This document shows, one piece after another, positions 44,336 to 53,904 of a stretch of DNA of 64,000 nt. Within the stretch, counting starts at the first letter, position 1. The number at the start of each line of letters is the position of its first letter. This stretch comes from Paenibacillus pini JCM 16418 (lineage in GTDB: Bacteria; Bacillota; Bacilli; Paenibacillales; Paenibacillaceae). A program made the translations under genes and the position numbers. Location: NCBI RefSeq assembly GCF_000576305.1, contig NZ_BAVZ01000006.1, forward strand, positions 62,001 through 126,000, given 5' to 3'. The notes under the pieces were generated by a model, which was not told the origin of the DNA, did not search any database, and saw only the letters and a program-made list of their open reading frames with translations.

Positions 44336-44515
44336 AAGCGTCTTATGATGCCCTACGTAGACAGTTTAGGGAGCAGCTTACAGGTAATCGTGCTTAGTTT
44401 TGTAAAAGCAGAACATAAAAAAATCAGTCCCGAGACGGAGCTTATATTCCGGCGTAGGTCCATGTTTGAATTAGTTAATGAATATTATAGTAATACGAAG
44501 AGGGAGGGTTCTTAA
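44336..44515 (+). other. Plus-strand regulator-like remnant before the DrrAB genes
   Basis: An open frame ends at TAA (44513-44515), overlapping the ATPase start by one base. It reads VLSFVKAEHKKISPETELIF, then RRRSMFELVNEYYSN. The overlap suggests it was once translationally coupled to the exporter, as a TetR-like or similar regulator whose N-terminus is now missing or out of frame. The frame opens at 44336; ATG codons lie at 44345 and 44348 without a ribosome site. Confidence 0.35.
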
Positions 44516-45537
44516 TGAAGAATGTGAACGGAACGAAACAAAAAACGGCGAGCGGCGAATGGGCTGTTGAAGCGCGTGGGCTCGTCAAAAACTTTGGGGA
44601 TAATCGTGCGGTGGATGGCGTTGATTTGAACGTACGTGCAGGTACGATATACGGCGTGCTGGGTCCGAATGGGGCAGGGAAGACCACCACCATCCGGATG
44701 CTGGCAACCTTGCTGCGGGCAGACGAAGGAACGACACGCATCTTCGGATATGATGTGGCGAAGGACCCTAATATCGTGCGTCAGCTGATCGGAGTAACCG
44801 GTCAATATGCCTCCGTTGATGAGTCGCTTAGCGCGACAGAGAATTTAATCATATTCTCACGTCTTCTGGGTCTTAGCCGCGTGGAGTCAAAGCGCAAAGC
44901 AGCAGATCTGCTGGAGGAATTCAGTTTAACGGAAGCCGCGAAGCGTCCGCTCAAAAATTTCTCCGGCGGTATGCGTCGCCGGTTAGATTTAGCTGCAAGC
45001 CTTATCGCCCAGCCGCCGCTGCTTTTCTTGGATGAGCCGACTACTGGACTCGATCCGCGAACACGTAACCAAATGTGGGATACGATCCGTAGATTGGTAA
45101 AGACGGGGTCTACTGTACTGTTAACGACGCAGTATCTGCAGGAGGCAGATGAGCTGGCCGATCGAATTGCCGTAATTGATCACGGCCGAGTGGTCGCAGA
45201 GGGCACCGTGAATGAACTGAAAGCATCCGTAGGTACATCATCCTTGCATTTGAGCATTCAGAATCAGCAAGATATTCAACATGCTCGTCAAACCGTTGAG
45301 CGGGTGCTTCAAGTCCAGTCAGCTGTTTCACCAGAAGGTGCAAAAATTACAGCCCCAATGGCGGATGCTGACCTAGTGACAGATCTGCTTATCGCCCTGC
45401 GCGAAGCAAGAATCCCCCTAGCAGAGTTAAGCGTGCAGAAGCCGACCCTAGATGAAGTATTCTTGACCATTACGGGTCATGGGGCGGAAGAGAATGAATC
45501 AACCAATTCCCATAAATCAGAGGGGGTAATAGCATGA
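44515..45537 (+). CDS. DrrA-type daunorubicin-resistance ABC ATPase
   Basis: A 340-residue ATPase of a drug exporter. Walker A GPNGAGKTTT, Q-loop in TGQYASVDESLSATENL, signature FSGGMRRRLDLA, Walker B LLFLDEPTTGLD and the downstream DHGRVVAEGT are all typical of DrrA. The C-terminal 100 residues form the DrrA-specific domain ending with LDEVFLTITGH. GGGAGGG precedes the ATG. It overlaps the permease gene by four bases, so the two make one exporter of hydrophobic compounds. Confidence 0.93.
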   Translation: MKNVNGTKQKTASGEWAVEARGLVKNFGDNRAVDGVDLNVRAGTIYGVLGPNGAGKTTTIRMLATLLRADEGTTRIFGYDVAKDPNIVRQLIGVTGQYASVDESLSATENLIIFSRLLGLSRVESKRKAADLLEEFSLTEAAKRPLKNFSGGMRRRLDLAASLIAQPPLLFLDEPTTGLDPRTRNQMWDTIRRLVKTGSTVLLTTQYLQEADELADRIAVIDHGRVVAEGTVNELKASVGTSSLHLSIQNQQDIQHARQTVERVLQVQSAVSPEGAKITAPMADADLVTDLLIALREARIPLAELSVQKPTLDEVFLTITGHGAEENESTNSHKSEGVIA

Positions 45538-46349
45538 ACAACTCTTCGATTACCCCAATTGAACGCCGTCACCTGCGCAGCAAAACGAGCTTCAGGCAAT
45601 CGGTTCGCCATTCCCTAACGATGGCTTATCGCGGCCTACTGAAGATTCGTCGTACACCTGAGCAACTGTTCGACGTCACGCTTCAGCCAATCATTTTCAC
45701 CTTAATGTTCACTTATATTTTTGGCGGAGCCATATCCGGAGATGTGCTGAGCTATTTACCCATCATCATTCCGGGTATTCTCGTGCAAACCGTTATTACG
45801 ACCTCCATTGTCACCGGTGTCCAGCTTCGAGAGGACATGGATAAGGGAGTGTTCGACCGATTTAAGTCGCTGCCGATTGCACGGATTGCGCCGCTCGCTG
45901 GGGCCCTGCTGGCAGACACCATAAGGTATACGATTGCGACAGTTCTTACATTCTCTATGGGCTATGTCATGGGTTACCGTCCGGAAGGAGGTCTGGGCTT
46001 TGTTGTTCTTGCCGCGCTGCTTGTGATCGTGTGCTCCTGGGCGATCAGCTGGATTTTTGCTTTCTTCGGCGTCATTGCCCGTACGGCTTCAAGTGTACAG
46101 GGGATTTCGATGATCGTGCTCTTTCCGCTCACGTTCCTGTCCAATGCATTTGTGCCAGCGGATACCTTACCTAGCTGGCTCCAGTGGTTTGTGAAGATCA
46201 ACCCGATTTCGCATCTCGTTACTGCCGTCAGAGATCTTACCAACTCTGGCACCGCCGGTTGGGATTTAGGCATCTCACTAATCGGAGCTGCGGTAATTGT
46301 AGCTATTTTTGCTCCTATTACGGTACGTGCGTATATGCGCCGGACATAG
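45534..46349 (+). CDS. DrrB-type ABC-2 permease
   Basis: A 271-residue ABC-2 membrane subunit with six helices. LFDVTLQPIIFTLMFTYIFG is the usual first membrane segment, EDMDKGVFDRFKSLPIAR the coupling element, and FLSNAFVPADTLPSWLQWF followed by NPISHLVTAVRDLT the family end region. It partners the DrrA-like ATPase with which it overlaps. The substrate is unknown, since no antibiotic synthesis genes lie in the window. Confidence 0.92.
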   Translation: MNNSSITPIERRHLRSKTSFRQSVRHSLTMAYRGLLKIRRTPEQLFDVTLQPIIFTLMFTYIFGGAISGDVLSYLPIIIPGILVQTVITTSIVTGVQLREDMDKGVFDRFKSLPIARIAPLAGALLADTIRYTIATVLTFSMGYVMGYRPEGGLGFVVLAALLVIVCSWAISWIFAFFGVIARTASSVQGISMIVLFPLTFLSNAFVPADTLPSWLQWFVKINPISHLVTAVRDLTNSGTAGWDLGISLIGAAVIVAIFAPITVRAYMRRT

Positions 46350-46378
46350 TATAGGCTAACAACGATCATCTAAAAACG

Positions 46379-46419
46379 AAAAACCTCTTCGGAAGTATTG
46401 TTCTCCCGAAGGGGTTTTT
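46379..46419 (+). terminator. Terminator of the DrrAB operon
   Basis: AAAAACCTCTTCGG pairs with CCGAAGGGGTTTTT, one G-T pair, around a 13-nt loop. Confidence 0.85.
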
Positions 46420-46492
46420 CTGTGAATGATGAAAAGAGCAGTTCCTATTGACAACCGGATCAAGAAAAGATAAAGTAAGCTTTATGTGAGAT

Positions 46493-46507
46493 TGATAATC
46501 ATTATCA
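46493..46507 (+). promoter_or_regulatory. Perfect 7-1-7 Fur box
   Basis: TGATAATCATTATCA matches the Bacillus 7-1-7 Fur consensus at every position and lies 17 bp before the siderophore-binding gene start. Confidence 0.9.
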
Positions 46508-46524
46508 ATATAAGGGGAGTGTAC

Positions 46525-47481
46525 ATGAAGAAAATGCTTTTACTTCCATTGCTGCTGATGATGATTGTAATCAGCGCATGCGGAAACCAAGCTGCTAACG
46601 ACAAACAGGCTGCTTCGGACTCGTCAAATGCGGGCCAAGCTACCAATACTGACACGGTATCCGATTCGAACGCCAGTACTAAAACGTATCAGTCCGAGTC
46701 TGGTCCCGTAGAGGTTCCAGCCAATCCCAAACGTATCGTCGCACTGACGAATGCACCAAATGTGCTATCGCTTGACGGAACGCTGGTAGGTGTTGATGAA
46801 TGGACGAACAAGAACCCATTGTTCACAAACAAGCTGGCAGGCGTGAAGGTTGTTTCGCCAGACAATTTGGAAAAGATTATTGAGCTGGCTCCTGACCTTA
46901 TTATTGCCGGCACTGACAGTAAGAATTTAGACAAGCTCAAAGAGATCGCACCAACCGTTGCATATACATGGGGTAAAGTGGACTATCTGAGTCAGCAGCT
47001 AGAAATCGGAAAGCTGTTGAACAAGGAGCAGGAGACTCAGGCCTGGATCGACGACTTCAAAAAGCGCGCTGCTGAGATAGGTAAGGAGATTAAGACAAAG
47101 TACGGAGACAACGTGACCGTGTCCGTTTTCGAGACGGATGCGAAGAGTTTCTATGTATTCGGCAACAATTGGGCGCGCGGTACTGAAGTACTGTATCAAG
47201 CGATGGGGCTGAACATGCCTGAGAAGGTCAAAACCAACGCACTAGGCCCCGGATATTATACACTATCTCCTGAGGTGCTCGGCGATTACGCCGGTGATTT
47301 CCTCGTTCTTAGCAGAAGCTCCAAGGTTGATAATGCGTTCATGAAGACTGAGACGTGGAACAATATCCCCGCAGTCAAAAACAAGCATGTTATTGAGATC
47401 GACACGGAAGCATCTTCGTACAGCGATCCGACGACGCTTGAGTACTTGCTCGACATTTTCAAGAAAGGCTTTCTCGAATAA
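46525..47481 (+). CDS. Iron-siderophore ABC transporter substrate-binding lipoprotein
   Basis: A 318-residue lipoprotein (ATG at 46525, GGGGAG upstream). The lipobox VISAC gives the lipid-modified Cys at about residue 19, followed by a Ser/Asp/Gln linker and a helical-backbone binding domain (PANPKRIVALTNAPNVLSLD, LEKIIELAPDLIIAGT, LGPGYYTLSPEVLGDYAGD). It resembles YfiY/FeuA/FhuD-type binders of ferric siderophores. It is regulated by a perfect Fur box just upstream. No permease or ATPase is adjacent, so it probably shares a transporter encoded elsewhere, or possibly the heme/iron system at 29 kb. Confidence 0.92.
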   Translation: MKKMLLLPLLLMMIVISACGNQAANDKQAASDSSNAGQATNTDTVSDSNASTKTYQSESGPVEVPANPKRIVALTNAPNVLSLDGTLVGVDEWTNKNPLFTNKLAGVKVVSPDNLEKIIELAPDLIIAGTDSKNLDKLKEIAPTVAYTWGKVDYLSQQLEIGKLLNKEQETQAWIDDFKKRAAEIGKEIKTKYGDNVTVSVFETDAKSFYVFGNNWARGTEVLYQAMGLNMPEKVKTNALGPGYYTLSPEVLGDYAGDFLVLSRSSKVDNAFMKTETWNNIPAVKNKHVIEIDTEASSYSDPTTLEYLLDIFKKGFLE

Positions 47482-47525
47482 GTGGCGAGATATTTCATAG
47501 AGGGCGCGGAGTTCTTCGCCGCACC

Positions 47526-47569
47526 AAAAGGAGTCCAGCGTTTTTAGAACGCATGGGTTCCTTTTTTTG
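47526..47569 (+). terminator. Terminator of the siderophore-binding gene
   Basis: AAAGGA/TCCTTT, CCA/TGG and GCGTT/AACGC stack into an interrupted stem followed by seven T residues. Confidence 0.8.
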
Positions 47570-47702
47570 TAGAGAGTTAAGGTAGGTATGTCAGTCATTT
47601 TTGAATAGAGGGAGAACATTATCTTAAGTATGCTTACCCATACTGGAGTCACTATACCGGTAATGGTATAATTTGAAAAAGAGTATAGAGTGGGAGGCAT
47701 AC

Positions 47703-48617
47703 ATGATGAGTGATGATCTTTTAGCAAAGCTGGATGCGCTGCATGAAGAAGATGAGTATGAAGAAATTGTAGATACCATTATGGAAATTCCTGCTGAAGA
47801 CAGAGATTATGTACTGATCAGTCATTTGGGCAGAGCACTTAGTAATCTTGAACGTTACGAAGAGGCCATTGAGCAGTTCTTAATCATTGCAGCAGAGGGT
47901 GAGGATGATCCCCTTTGGCACTACCGTATGGGACTGGCCTATTATTATCTGGAACAATATGATAATGCCCAGAGGGAATTTAACATAGCAGATACGTTAG
48001 AGCCGGGTGATGAGGATACTTTGGAGTTCCTAGAATGGATACGGAACAAAACTGTCCAGAAACCTATAGAAGATTTCCCTGTAGAGTTGAATCCAGAGTT
48101 AATTACTAAATTTGCTACTGATTCCGATTTCGCAAACTTCTGGGAAGACAGTGAATACGCATTTGAGAAATATGTTATGGCTCCGCCTACAGACGATCTG
48201 ATTGATTCGGTACAGCAAGAACTAGTCTTCGTGCTGCCTGCTTTTTATATTCAAATGATGAAGGTACATAACGGGGGAATCCCTCATAATCGAATTTTTC
48301 CAATCGTCGGAGCCACTTCTGAGGCAGACGCTGTTACGATCTCCGCTATCCTGGGCATTGGCCGAGAGAAGAGAAATTCACTATGTGGGGACTTAGGCAG
48401 CCGGCACGTCATTGAGAATGGTGGTTATCCTGAAATTGGTGTAGTGATTTGTGAATGTCCTTCTGAATCTGGGGTTGTCATGCTGGATTACCGTTCATCC
48501 GGTAATGACGGCGAACCAGAGGTTGTTCATGTGGGTAAAGAAAATCATTACAAGATTACCATGCTGGCTCCAAACTTTGAGATGTTTGTTCGCGGATTAG
48601 AGAAAGAAGTTGTTTAG
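47703..48617 (+). CDS. TPR and SMI1/KNR4-type protein
   Basis: A 304-residue acidic cytosolic protein. The ATG at 47703 has GGGAGG 5 nt upstream. Residues about 5-105 hold TPR-like helix pairs (RALSNLERYEEAIEQFLIIA; MGLAYYYLEQYDNAQREFNI). Residues about 155-300 resemble the SMI1/KNR4 superfamily (VLPAFYIQMMKVHNGGIPHN; FPIVGATSE). SMI1 proteins often serve as immunity proteins to contact-dependent or secreted nuclease toxins, but no toxin gene is adjacent. It is a single-gene unit with its own terminator. Confidence 0.75.
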   Translation: MMSDDLLAKLDALHEEDEYEEIVDTIMEIPAEDRDYVLISHLGRALSNLERYEEAIEQFLIIAAEGEDDPLWHYRMGLAYYYLEQYDNAQREFNIADTLEPGDEDTLEFLEWIRNKTVQKPIEDFPVELNPELITKFATDSDFANFWEDSEYAFEKYVMAPPTDDLIDSVQQELVFVLPAFYIQMMKVHNGGIPHNRIFPIVGATSEADAVTISAILGIGREKRNSLCGDLGSRHVIENGGYPEIGVVICECPSESGVVMLDYRSSGNDGEPEVVHVGKENHYKITMLAPNFEMFVRGLEKEVV

Positions 48618-48629
48618 AATATAGCTCAA

Positions 48630-48660
48630 CACAAAAGCACCTTTCGAGGTGCCTTTTGTG
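48630..48660. terminator. Terminator between the SMI1 and TetR genes
   Basis: CACAAAAG-CACCT pairs with AGGTG-CCTTTTGTG around TTCG with one bulge; convergent genes flank it. Confidence 0.8.
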
Positions 48661-48707
48661 TTGATAACAAGGACAATATTGAACCGAACGCTCTTTCCGA
48701 TAAACGC

Positions 48708-49304
48708 TCAAACATGGGTAGTATCTTGAGATATTCGGAACAACTGTGCAAGCTGTTTGGCCAGAAAATGAGGTGTATAGGGCATATCATTACGAAGCCA
48801 GCAGATAATGGTACCGATGAAAGCAGAGGAGCCGTACCAGATTGCAATATCTTTCGGAACATTTACATCTGAACCAGATAGGGCGGCTTCTTTTGTTTCC
48901 GTCCTGCTTGTAATGACATCAACGAATAACTTCGTAAGACGATCTGTGAATACAGGTATACGTTTTGAAGCTAACAGCACCTTGTAAAATTTAGAGTTTT
49001 CCTCAATATGCTCAATCATTTTGACCATGATGGACGAATCCATATCCGAATGGGGTTGACTCGAAGAATTCTCCAAAATAGCATGAACTTCATGAACCAT
49101 TTCATCGGCCATTTTCTCCAGCAAATCTGAAATATCCCTGTAATGAAGATAGAAAGTCACACGATTAATGGTAGCGCGTTCTGCTATACGATTCACCGTT
49201 ATTTTCTCCAATTCAACCTCTTGCAGTAAATCAATAAAGGCATCTCGAATCAACTGGCGCGTGCGAAGTACACGCGGATCCGTACGCGGTGATGTTGTTG
49301 CCAT
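48708..49304 (-). CDS. TetR family transcriptional regulator
   Basis: A 198-residue repressor. Helix-turn-helix at about residues 14-58 (RQLIRDAFIDLLQEVELEKI, then RIAERATINRVTFYLHYRDI). The C-terminal helical region with WYGSSAFIGTIICWLRNDMP is typical of the subgroup with a TetR_C_33-type domain. It is divergent from a 14-helix MFS exporter, so it is its probable repressor. I saw no clean palindrome between them, only AT-rich sequence with repeated GTAAATTA. Confidence 0.9.
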   Translation of the reverse strand: MATTSPRTDPRVLRTRQLIRDAFIDLLQEVELEKITVNRIAERATINRVTFYLHYRDISDLLEKMADEMVHEVHAILENSSSQPHSDMDSSIMVKMIEHIEENSKFYKVLLASKRIPVFTDRLTKLFVDVITSRTETKEAALSGSDVNVPKDIAIWYGSSAFIGTIICWLRNDMPYTPHFLAKQLAQLFRISQDTTHV

Positions 49305-49529
49305 GGACTGTAGTTCCTTTCCCTCGAAATATTGTGTACGACTATTTCGTTCAAATTGTAAATTATATTTGTGCTAGGCAATTAATATGGACTATATGTA
49401 AATTAATACACATTTATCGGAAATGTGTTGCTTGTGAAATACAAGAGAGCTGATTATAATTTTACGTTGAGTCTATTATACAACATGATGTTAATTAACT
49501 CTATGTTGAAATCGAAGGGATTGAGAAAG

Positions 49530-51020
49530 TTGAGCACAAGTGTAGCCTTTGACAGAAGTTCCATTAAGAAAGGACCTCTGTTGTTTGTTATGATTCTGGG
49601 TGCGTTCATTGCTGTTTTGAATCAGACGATCATGAGCGTCGCAACACCCGAATTAATGGTTGACTTTAATGTACTGGCGTCCACAGCCCAATGGTTGACG
49701 ACCGGATATATGTTGGTAAACGGGGTTCTTATTCCGATCACCGCCTTTCTAATGCAGCGGTTTACGACCCGAGAGCTCTTCCAGACATCTATGATTATTT
49801 TTTTAGGTGGAACAATTGTTTCGGCTATGGCACAAAGCTTTGACGCACTGCTCGTTGGACGCCTGATTCAAGCAGCCGGAGCAGGTATTATTATGCCACT
49901 GCTAATGACTGTAATCCTGACTGTATTCCCACCTGACAAGCGTGGAGCCGCGATGGGTTTGGTTGGTTTTGCTATTATTTTCGCTCCGGCAATTGGGCCA
50001 ACGCTCGCTGGTTACGTTATGGAGCATTATTCATGGCGTACGATGTTTTATGGAATGCTCCCGTTTGTTGTAATTGTAATTGTGATTGCCTTTATTTATT
50101 TGAAAAACGTAACGGAACGAAGCTATCCCAAGATTGACATTCTGAGCATTATTCTTTCAACAATTGGTTTCGGCGCTGTTCTGTATGGCTTTAGTAGCGC
50201 TGGAAGCAAAGGTTGGTCAAGCGCGGAAGTGGTTCTTACTCTTGTTGCAGGCGTGCTCTCTTTGATTTTGTTTACATGGAGACAATTGGTTATCAAGAGC
50301 CCGCTTCTCGATCTCAGAGCGTTTAAATACAGCATGTTCTCCCTGACGACCGTTATCAATATTACGGTCACAATGGTGATGTATGCAGATATGATGCTAC
50401 TTCCATTGTATTTGCAGAATGCGCGTGGATACACAGCAATGGAGTCCGGACTCTTAATGCTCCCTGGCGCGCTTCTGATGGGAGTTATGATGCCAGTGAC
50501 AGGAAGACTGTTCGATAAGTTTGGAGCGAAGTGGCTGTCTATTATTGGTTTAATTATTACGGTTATGACCACAATTGGCTTCGTTAATTTAACGGATTCC
50601 ACGAGTTATACGTATTTAGTTTTGATGTCCACAGGCAGACGGTTCGGAATGGCCATGTTCTTGATGCCGATTACGACGGCTGGTCTGAATCAACTGCCCG
50701 CAAGACTAAATGCACATGGTACCGCTATCTCTAACACCATCAAACAGGTGGCAGGGGCGATAGGTACCTCTTTACTCATCACGGTGATGACGAGCAGTAC
50801 CAAAACCCATCTTCAGGATATGATGGTGGCAGGTGGAACTTCTTCGATGAAGCATATGACAATGGAAGCGACTATTCAGGGTATTAACGATGCATATCTT
50901 GTTATTATTGGAATTGGAATTGTGGGTCTAGTGCTTTCTTTCTTCATTAAACGTACGGGTCAGGCCACGGAGGAAAGCAATAAAGTAAATGTGCAATCTA
51001 AGACAGTTAGAGAAATGTAA
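49530..51020 (+). CDS. DHA2-type MFS drug exporter (EmrB/QacA family)
   Basis: A 14-helix exporter of about 496 residues. The start is uncertain: TTG at 49530 has GAAGGGA 10 nt upstream and fits the usual short N-terminus, while in-frame GTG at 49425 and ATG at 49503 lack good sites. Family features are LNQTIMSVATPELMVDF in helix 1, the GYMLVNGVLIPITAFLMQRF motif, GRLIQAAGAGIIMPLLMTVI and the helix-5 motif GPTLAGYVMEHYSWRTMF. It exports lipophilic drugs with protons. It is divergent from a TetR gene. Confidence 0.9.
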   Translation: MSTSVAFDRSSIKKGPLLFVMILGAFIAVLNQTIMSVATPELMVDFNVLASTAQWLTTGYMLVNGVLIPITAFLMQRFTTRELFQTSMIIFLGGTIVSAMAQSFDALLVGRLIQAAGAGIIMPLLMTVILTVFPPDKRGAAMGLVGFAIIFAPAIGPTLAGYVMEHYSWRTMFYGMLPFVVIVIVIAFIYLKNVTERSYPKIDILSIILSTIGFGAVLYGFSSAGSKGWSSAEVVLTLVAGVLSLILFTWRQLVIKSPLLDLRAFKYSMFSLTTVINITVTMVMYADMMLLPLYLQNARGYTAMESGLLMLPGALLMGVMMPVTGRLFDKFGAKWLSIIGLIITVMTTIGFVNLTDSTSYTYLVLMSTGRRFGMAMFLMPITTAGLNQLPARLNAHGTAISNTIKQVAGAIGTSLLITVMTSSTKTHLQDMMVAGGTSSMKHMTMEATIQGINDAYLVIIGIGIVGLVLSFFIKRTGQATEESNKVNVQSKTVREM

Positions 51021-51093
51021 GAAGATATGAAGATGGAGCACATGCCTCCAGCATGCTGGGATGGTCAGATGCTTTAAGATTAGAAAACATGCG

Positions 51094-51131
51094 AAAGAGC
51101 CTCTCCGCTTCGTAAAGCTGGAGGGGCTTTT
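51094..51131 (+). terminator. Terminator of the DHA2 exporter gene
   Basis: A long stem (51094-51110 with 51115-51130) around CGTA with one bulge, then a T-rich tail. Confidence 0.8.
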
Positions 51132-51310
51132 CTTTGTGAAGAACGTTATTATGCCGTTTCTGTATGCTAATATATTCTTCCTCCTATTCATAGTTAGTTA
51201 TTGATGGGTAAATATGTAGCATAAGAGTCTAAAGTGTATGTGTTTTCTTAAGTGTGGGAATCTTTACAATATTAAGAATGGTCTTCAATTATTTAAAAAG
51301 GAGAATAGTT

Positions 51311-52210
51311 ATGGACTATACAAATATAACAGTAGCTGGTAGTGGTGTTCTGGGCAGTCAGATCGCTTATCAGATTGCCTTCAAAGGATTCAATGTATCC
51401 ATTTATGATATTAATGACGATGCATTAGATCGTGCCAAAGAAAGAATTATGGAGTTGAAGCCTCATTATCAAGCGGATTTAAAGGCTACAGAGGATGAAG
51501 TCAATAAGGCGTATCAACGGATTTCATATCATTCTAATTTATCAGAAGCCGTTGCAACAGCAGATCTCGTTATTGAAGCCATTCCTGAAGTCGTTCAAAT
51601 GAAACTGGATTTCTATAAGGAATTAGGGAAGGTAGCTCCTAAAGAAACGGTATTTGCAACCAACTCCTCAACGTTATTACCAAGCCAATTTGCTGAAGCC
51701 ACAGGCAGACCGGAGAAATTTCTAGCGTTACACTTTGCCAATGAAATTTGGAAGAACAATACGGCAGAAATCATGAAGCATCCGGGAACGGATACCCATG
51801 TGTTCAATGACGTCATTGAATTTGCAAAAGCTATTGGAATGGTGGCCTTACCTTTAAATAAAGAGCAGCCGGGCTATATTCTGAATTCGTTATTAGTTCC
51901 ATTGCTTGATGCTGCGCAACAGCTTTTAGTAAAAGAGGTTGCTGATGTACAGACCATCGATAAAACATGGATGGTAGCTACAGGCGCACCTATGGGTCCC
52001 TTTGCGATCTTAGATGTGGTAGGAATCAATACTGCTTATAATATTGGACTTGCTAAAGCGGAATCTTCCGGAGATCCAACGTTCAAAAAAATAGCTGAGA
52101 CATTGAAAACAGAGTATGTGGATAAAGGAAAACTAGGAAGAGCGACGGGCGAGGGCTTCTACAAGTATCCTAACCCTGATTTTACACAACCGAACTTCTT
52201 GAAAAGCTAA
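51311..52210 (+). CDS. 3-hydroxyacyl-CoA dehydrogenase-like protein
   Basis: A 299-residue NAD-dependent dehydrogenase, numbered from the ATG at 51311 with GGAGAATAG upstream. Residues 8-13 (GSGVLG) start a Rossmann fold and DIN gives NAD preference. ATADLVIEAIPEVVQMKLDF and TNSSTLLPSQF are family signatures. The catalytic His is in LHFANEIWKNNTAEIM, a longer variant of the usual HFFNP motif. The C-terminal helical dimer domain ends with GRATGEGFYKYPNP. It acts on 3-hydroxybutyryl-CoA or a related hydroxy acid; not linked by operon to the 3-hydroxybutyrate genes at 36-38 kb. Confidence 0.87.
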   Translation: MDYTNITVAGSGVLGSQIAYQIAFKGFNVSIYDINDDALDRAKERIMELKPHYQADLKATEDEVNKAYQRISYHSNLSEAVATADLVIEAIPEVVQMKLDFYKELGKVAPKETVFATNSSTLLPSQFAEATGRPEKFLALHFANEIWKNNTAEIMKHPGTDTHVFNDVIEFAKAIGMVALPLNKEQPGYILNSLLVPLLDAAQQLLVKEVADVQTIDKTWMVATGAPMGPFAILDVVGINTAYNIGLAKAESSGDPTFKKIAETLKTEYVDKGKLGRATGEGFYKYPNPDFTQPNFLKS

Positions 52211-52227
52211 TCCATAATCACGAAAAG

Positions 52228-52274
52228 GAGATGTTCCACAAAAGATGATATGTGTGGGCATCTTCTCATTTTTT
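52228..52274 (+). terminator. Terminator after the hydroxyacyl-CoA dehydrogenase gene
   Basis: GAGATG-TTCCACA pairs with TGTGGGCATCTTCTC with mismatches, followed by six T residues. Confidence 0.65.
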
Positions 52275-52425
52275 GCTTAGTTAGATGCATGACTAGTCCA
52301 AAAATGTTAAGGACGCACGTAGTTGTGGGAGATATAATAGAGGGACGTAAGGGAAAATTAAATACGAATTCTGTTGTATGAATGTAATGATGATACTTCA
52401 TACGAATGAAGGAGATAACCATACC

Positions 52426-53901
52426 ATGTCAGAGAAGAATGAAATGATAGACACAGGTTGGAATTTCGATAATAGCTATGCTCTTTTGCCAAAGCCATTT
52501 TTTTCTATACTTCCTCCGACGCCTGTACAATCACCAGAGTTAATGATCTTGAATGCTCCTTTGGCTCAAGAACTGGGGCTGGAATTGTCGGTTCTGCAAA
52601 GTGAAGATGGCGTAGCGATGCTTGCGGGCAACCTGATTCCCGAAGGTGCTTTTCCGCTTGCTCAGGCGTATGCAGGACATCAATTCGGACATCTGAATAT
52701 GTTAGGCGACGGCCGGGCTGTGCTGCTTGGTGAACAGATCACACCTACAGGTGAACGGTTTGATATCCAGCTCAAAGGGTCTGGTGTCACGCCATACTCC
52801 CGGAGCGGTGATGGCCGAGCAGCGCTTGGACCTATGCTGCGCGAATACATTATCAGCGAAGCTATGTATGCACTGGGTATTCCGACTACACGTAGTCTTG
52901 CTGTTGTGTCGACCGGTGAGGCCGTCATTCGTGAGACTAGGCAGATGGGAGGGATTTTGACCCGTGTGGCTGCCAGTCATCTGCGAGTTGGAACTTTTCA
53001 ATATGCTTCAAAATTGGGTACTGGCGAGAATCTTCAGGTCTTGGCTGACTACACGTTGCAAAGACATTTCCCAGAAGTAGCCCTTGATGAGAATCGATAT
53101 CTATCTCTCCTGAAAGAAGTAGTTCACCGTCAAGCGGAGCTCATTGCAGAGTGGCAGCTGGTTGGCTTCATTCATGGTGTAATGAACACAGATAATATGG
53201 CCATCAGCGGGGAAACCATTGATTATGGGCCTTGCGCTTTCATGGATGTTTTTGATCCAGCAACTGTGTTCAGTTCCATTGACACGAGTGGTCGTTATGC
53301 CTACGGTAATCAGCCGCAGATTGGTGCTTGGAATCTCTCAAGATTTGCTGAGGCCTTATTGCCTCTGCTCCATGACGATGAAGCAGAAGCAATCAAGTTA
53401 GCTGAGGATGCAATCCGTGGTTTTGCCGAGCAGTATTACAGCCATTGGTTGGGAGGAATGAGGGAAAAACTGGGGATTTTTGGCGAACATGCAGAGGATG
53501 AATCCCTCATTAAGAACCTACTCAGCATAATGCAGAAATACCGCGCAGACTATACGAATACCTTCTGTTCGTTAACGATGGGTACAATGGAGGATTCAGT
53601 CCTTCAAGGCACTCCTGAATATGCCCAGTGGTATGAACAGTGGCAGGCGAGATTAGAGAAGCAAGAAGAAACAAAAGACGCCTCGCATCAGTTGATGCGC
53701 AGAAGGAATCCAGCGATTATTCCTCGCAACCATAGGGTTGAAGAGGCGCTGAAAGCAGCAGTGCAGCAAGGTGATTATAGCGTGATGGAGCGGCTTCTTT
53801 CGGTTCTTGCGAATCCTTATGCCTACTCTCCTGAACAGGCTGATTATTCTACTTTACCAGTTCCGTCTAGCCAGCCTTATCAAACATTCTGTGGTACTTG
53901 A
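52426..53901 (+). CDS. selO: Protein adenylyltransferase SelO (YdiU/UPF0061)
   Basis: A pseudokinase-fold enzyme that transfers AMP from ATP to Ser/Thr/Tyr of target proteins. ATG at 52426 has AAGGAG in front (491 residues). Hallmarks are [20 protein letters not shown], the [20 protein letters not shown] loop, RLGTF-like [29 protein letters not shown] (metal and catalytic region) and the C-terminal tail ending FCGT. Many bacterial SelO proteins end in such a conserved Cys tail. It lies 3 bp before the alkyltransferase-like gene and is probably co-transcribed with it. Confidence 0.95.
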   Translation: MSEKNEMIDTGWNFDNSYALLPKPFFSILPPTPVQSPELMILNAPLAQELGLELSVLQSEDGVAMLAGNLIPEGAFPLAQAYAGHQFGHLNMLGDGRAVLLGEQITPTGERFDIQLKGSGVTPYSRSGDGRAALGPMLREYIISEAMYALGIPTTRSLAVVSTGEAVIRETRQMGGILTRVAASHLRVGTFQYASKLGTGENLQVLADYTLQRHFPEVALDENRYLSLLKEVVHRQAELIAEWQLVGFIHGVMNTDNMAISGETIDYGPCAFMDVFDPATVFSSIDTSGRYAYGNQPQIGAWNLSRFAEALLPLLHDDEAEAIKLAEDAIRGFAEQYYSHWLGGMREKLGIFGEHAEDESLIKNLLSIMQKYRADYTNTFCSLTMGTMEDSVLQGTPEYAQWYEQWQARLEKQEETKDASHQLMRRRNPAIIPRNHRVEEALKAAVQQGDYSVMERLLSVLANPYAYSPEQADYSTLPVPSSQPYQTFCGT

Positions 53902-53904
53902 CCT

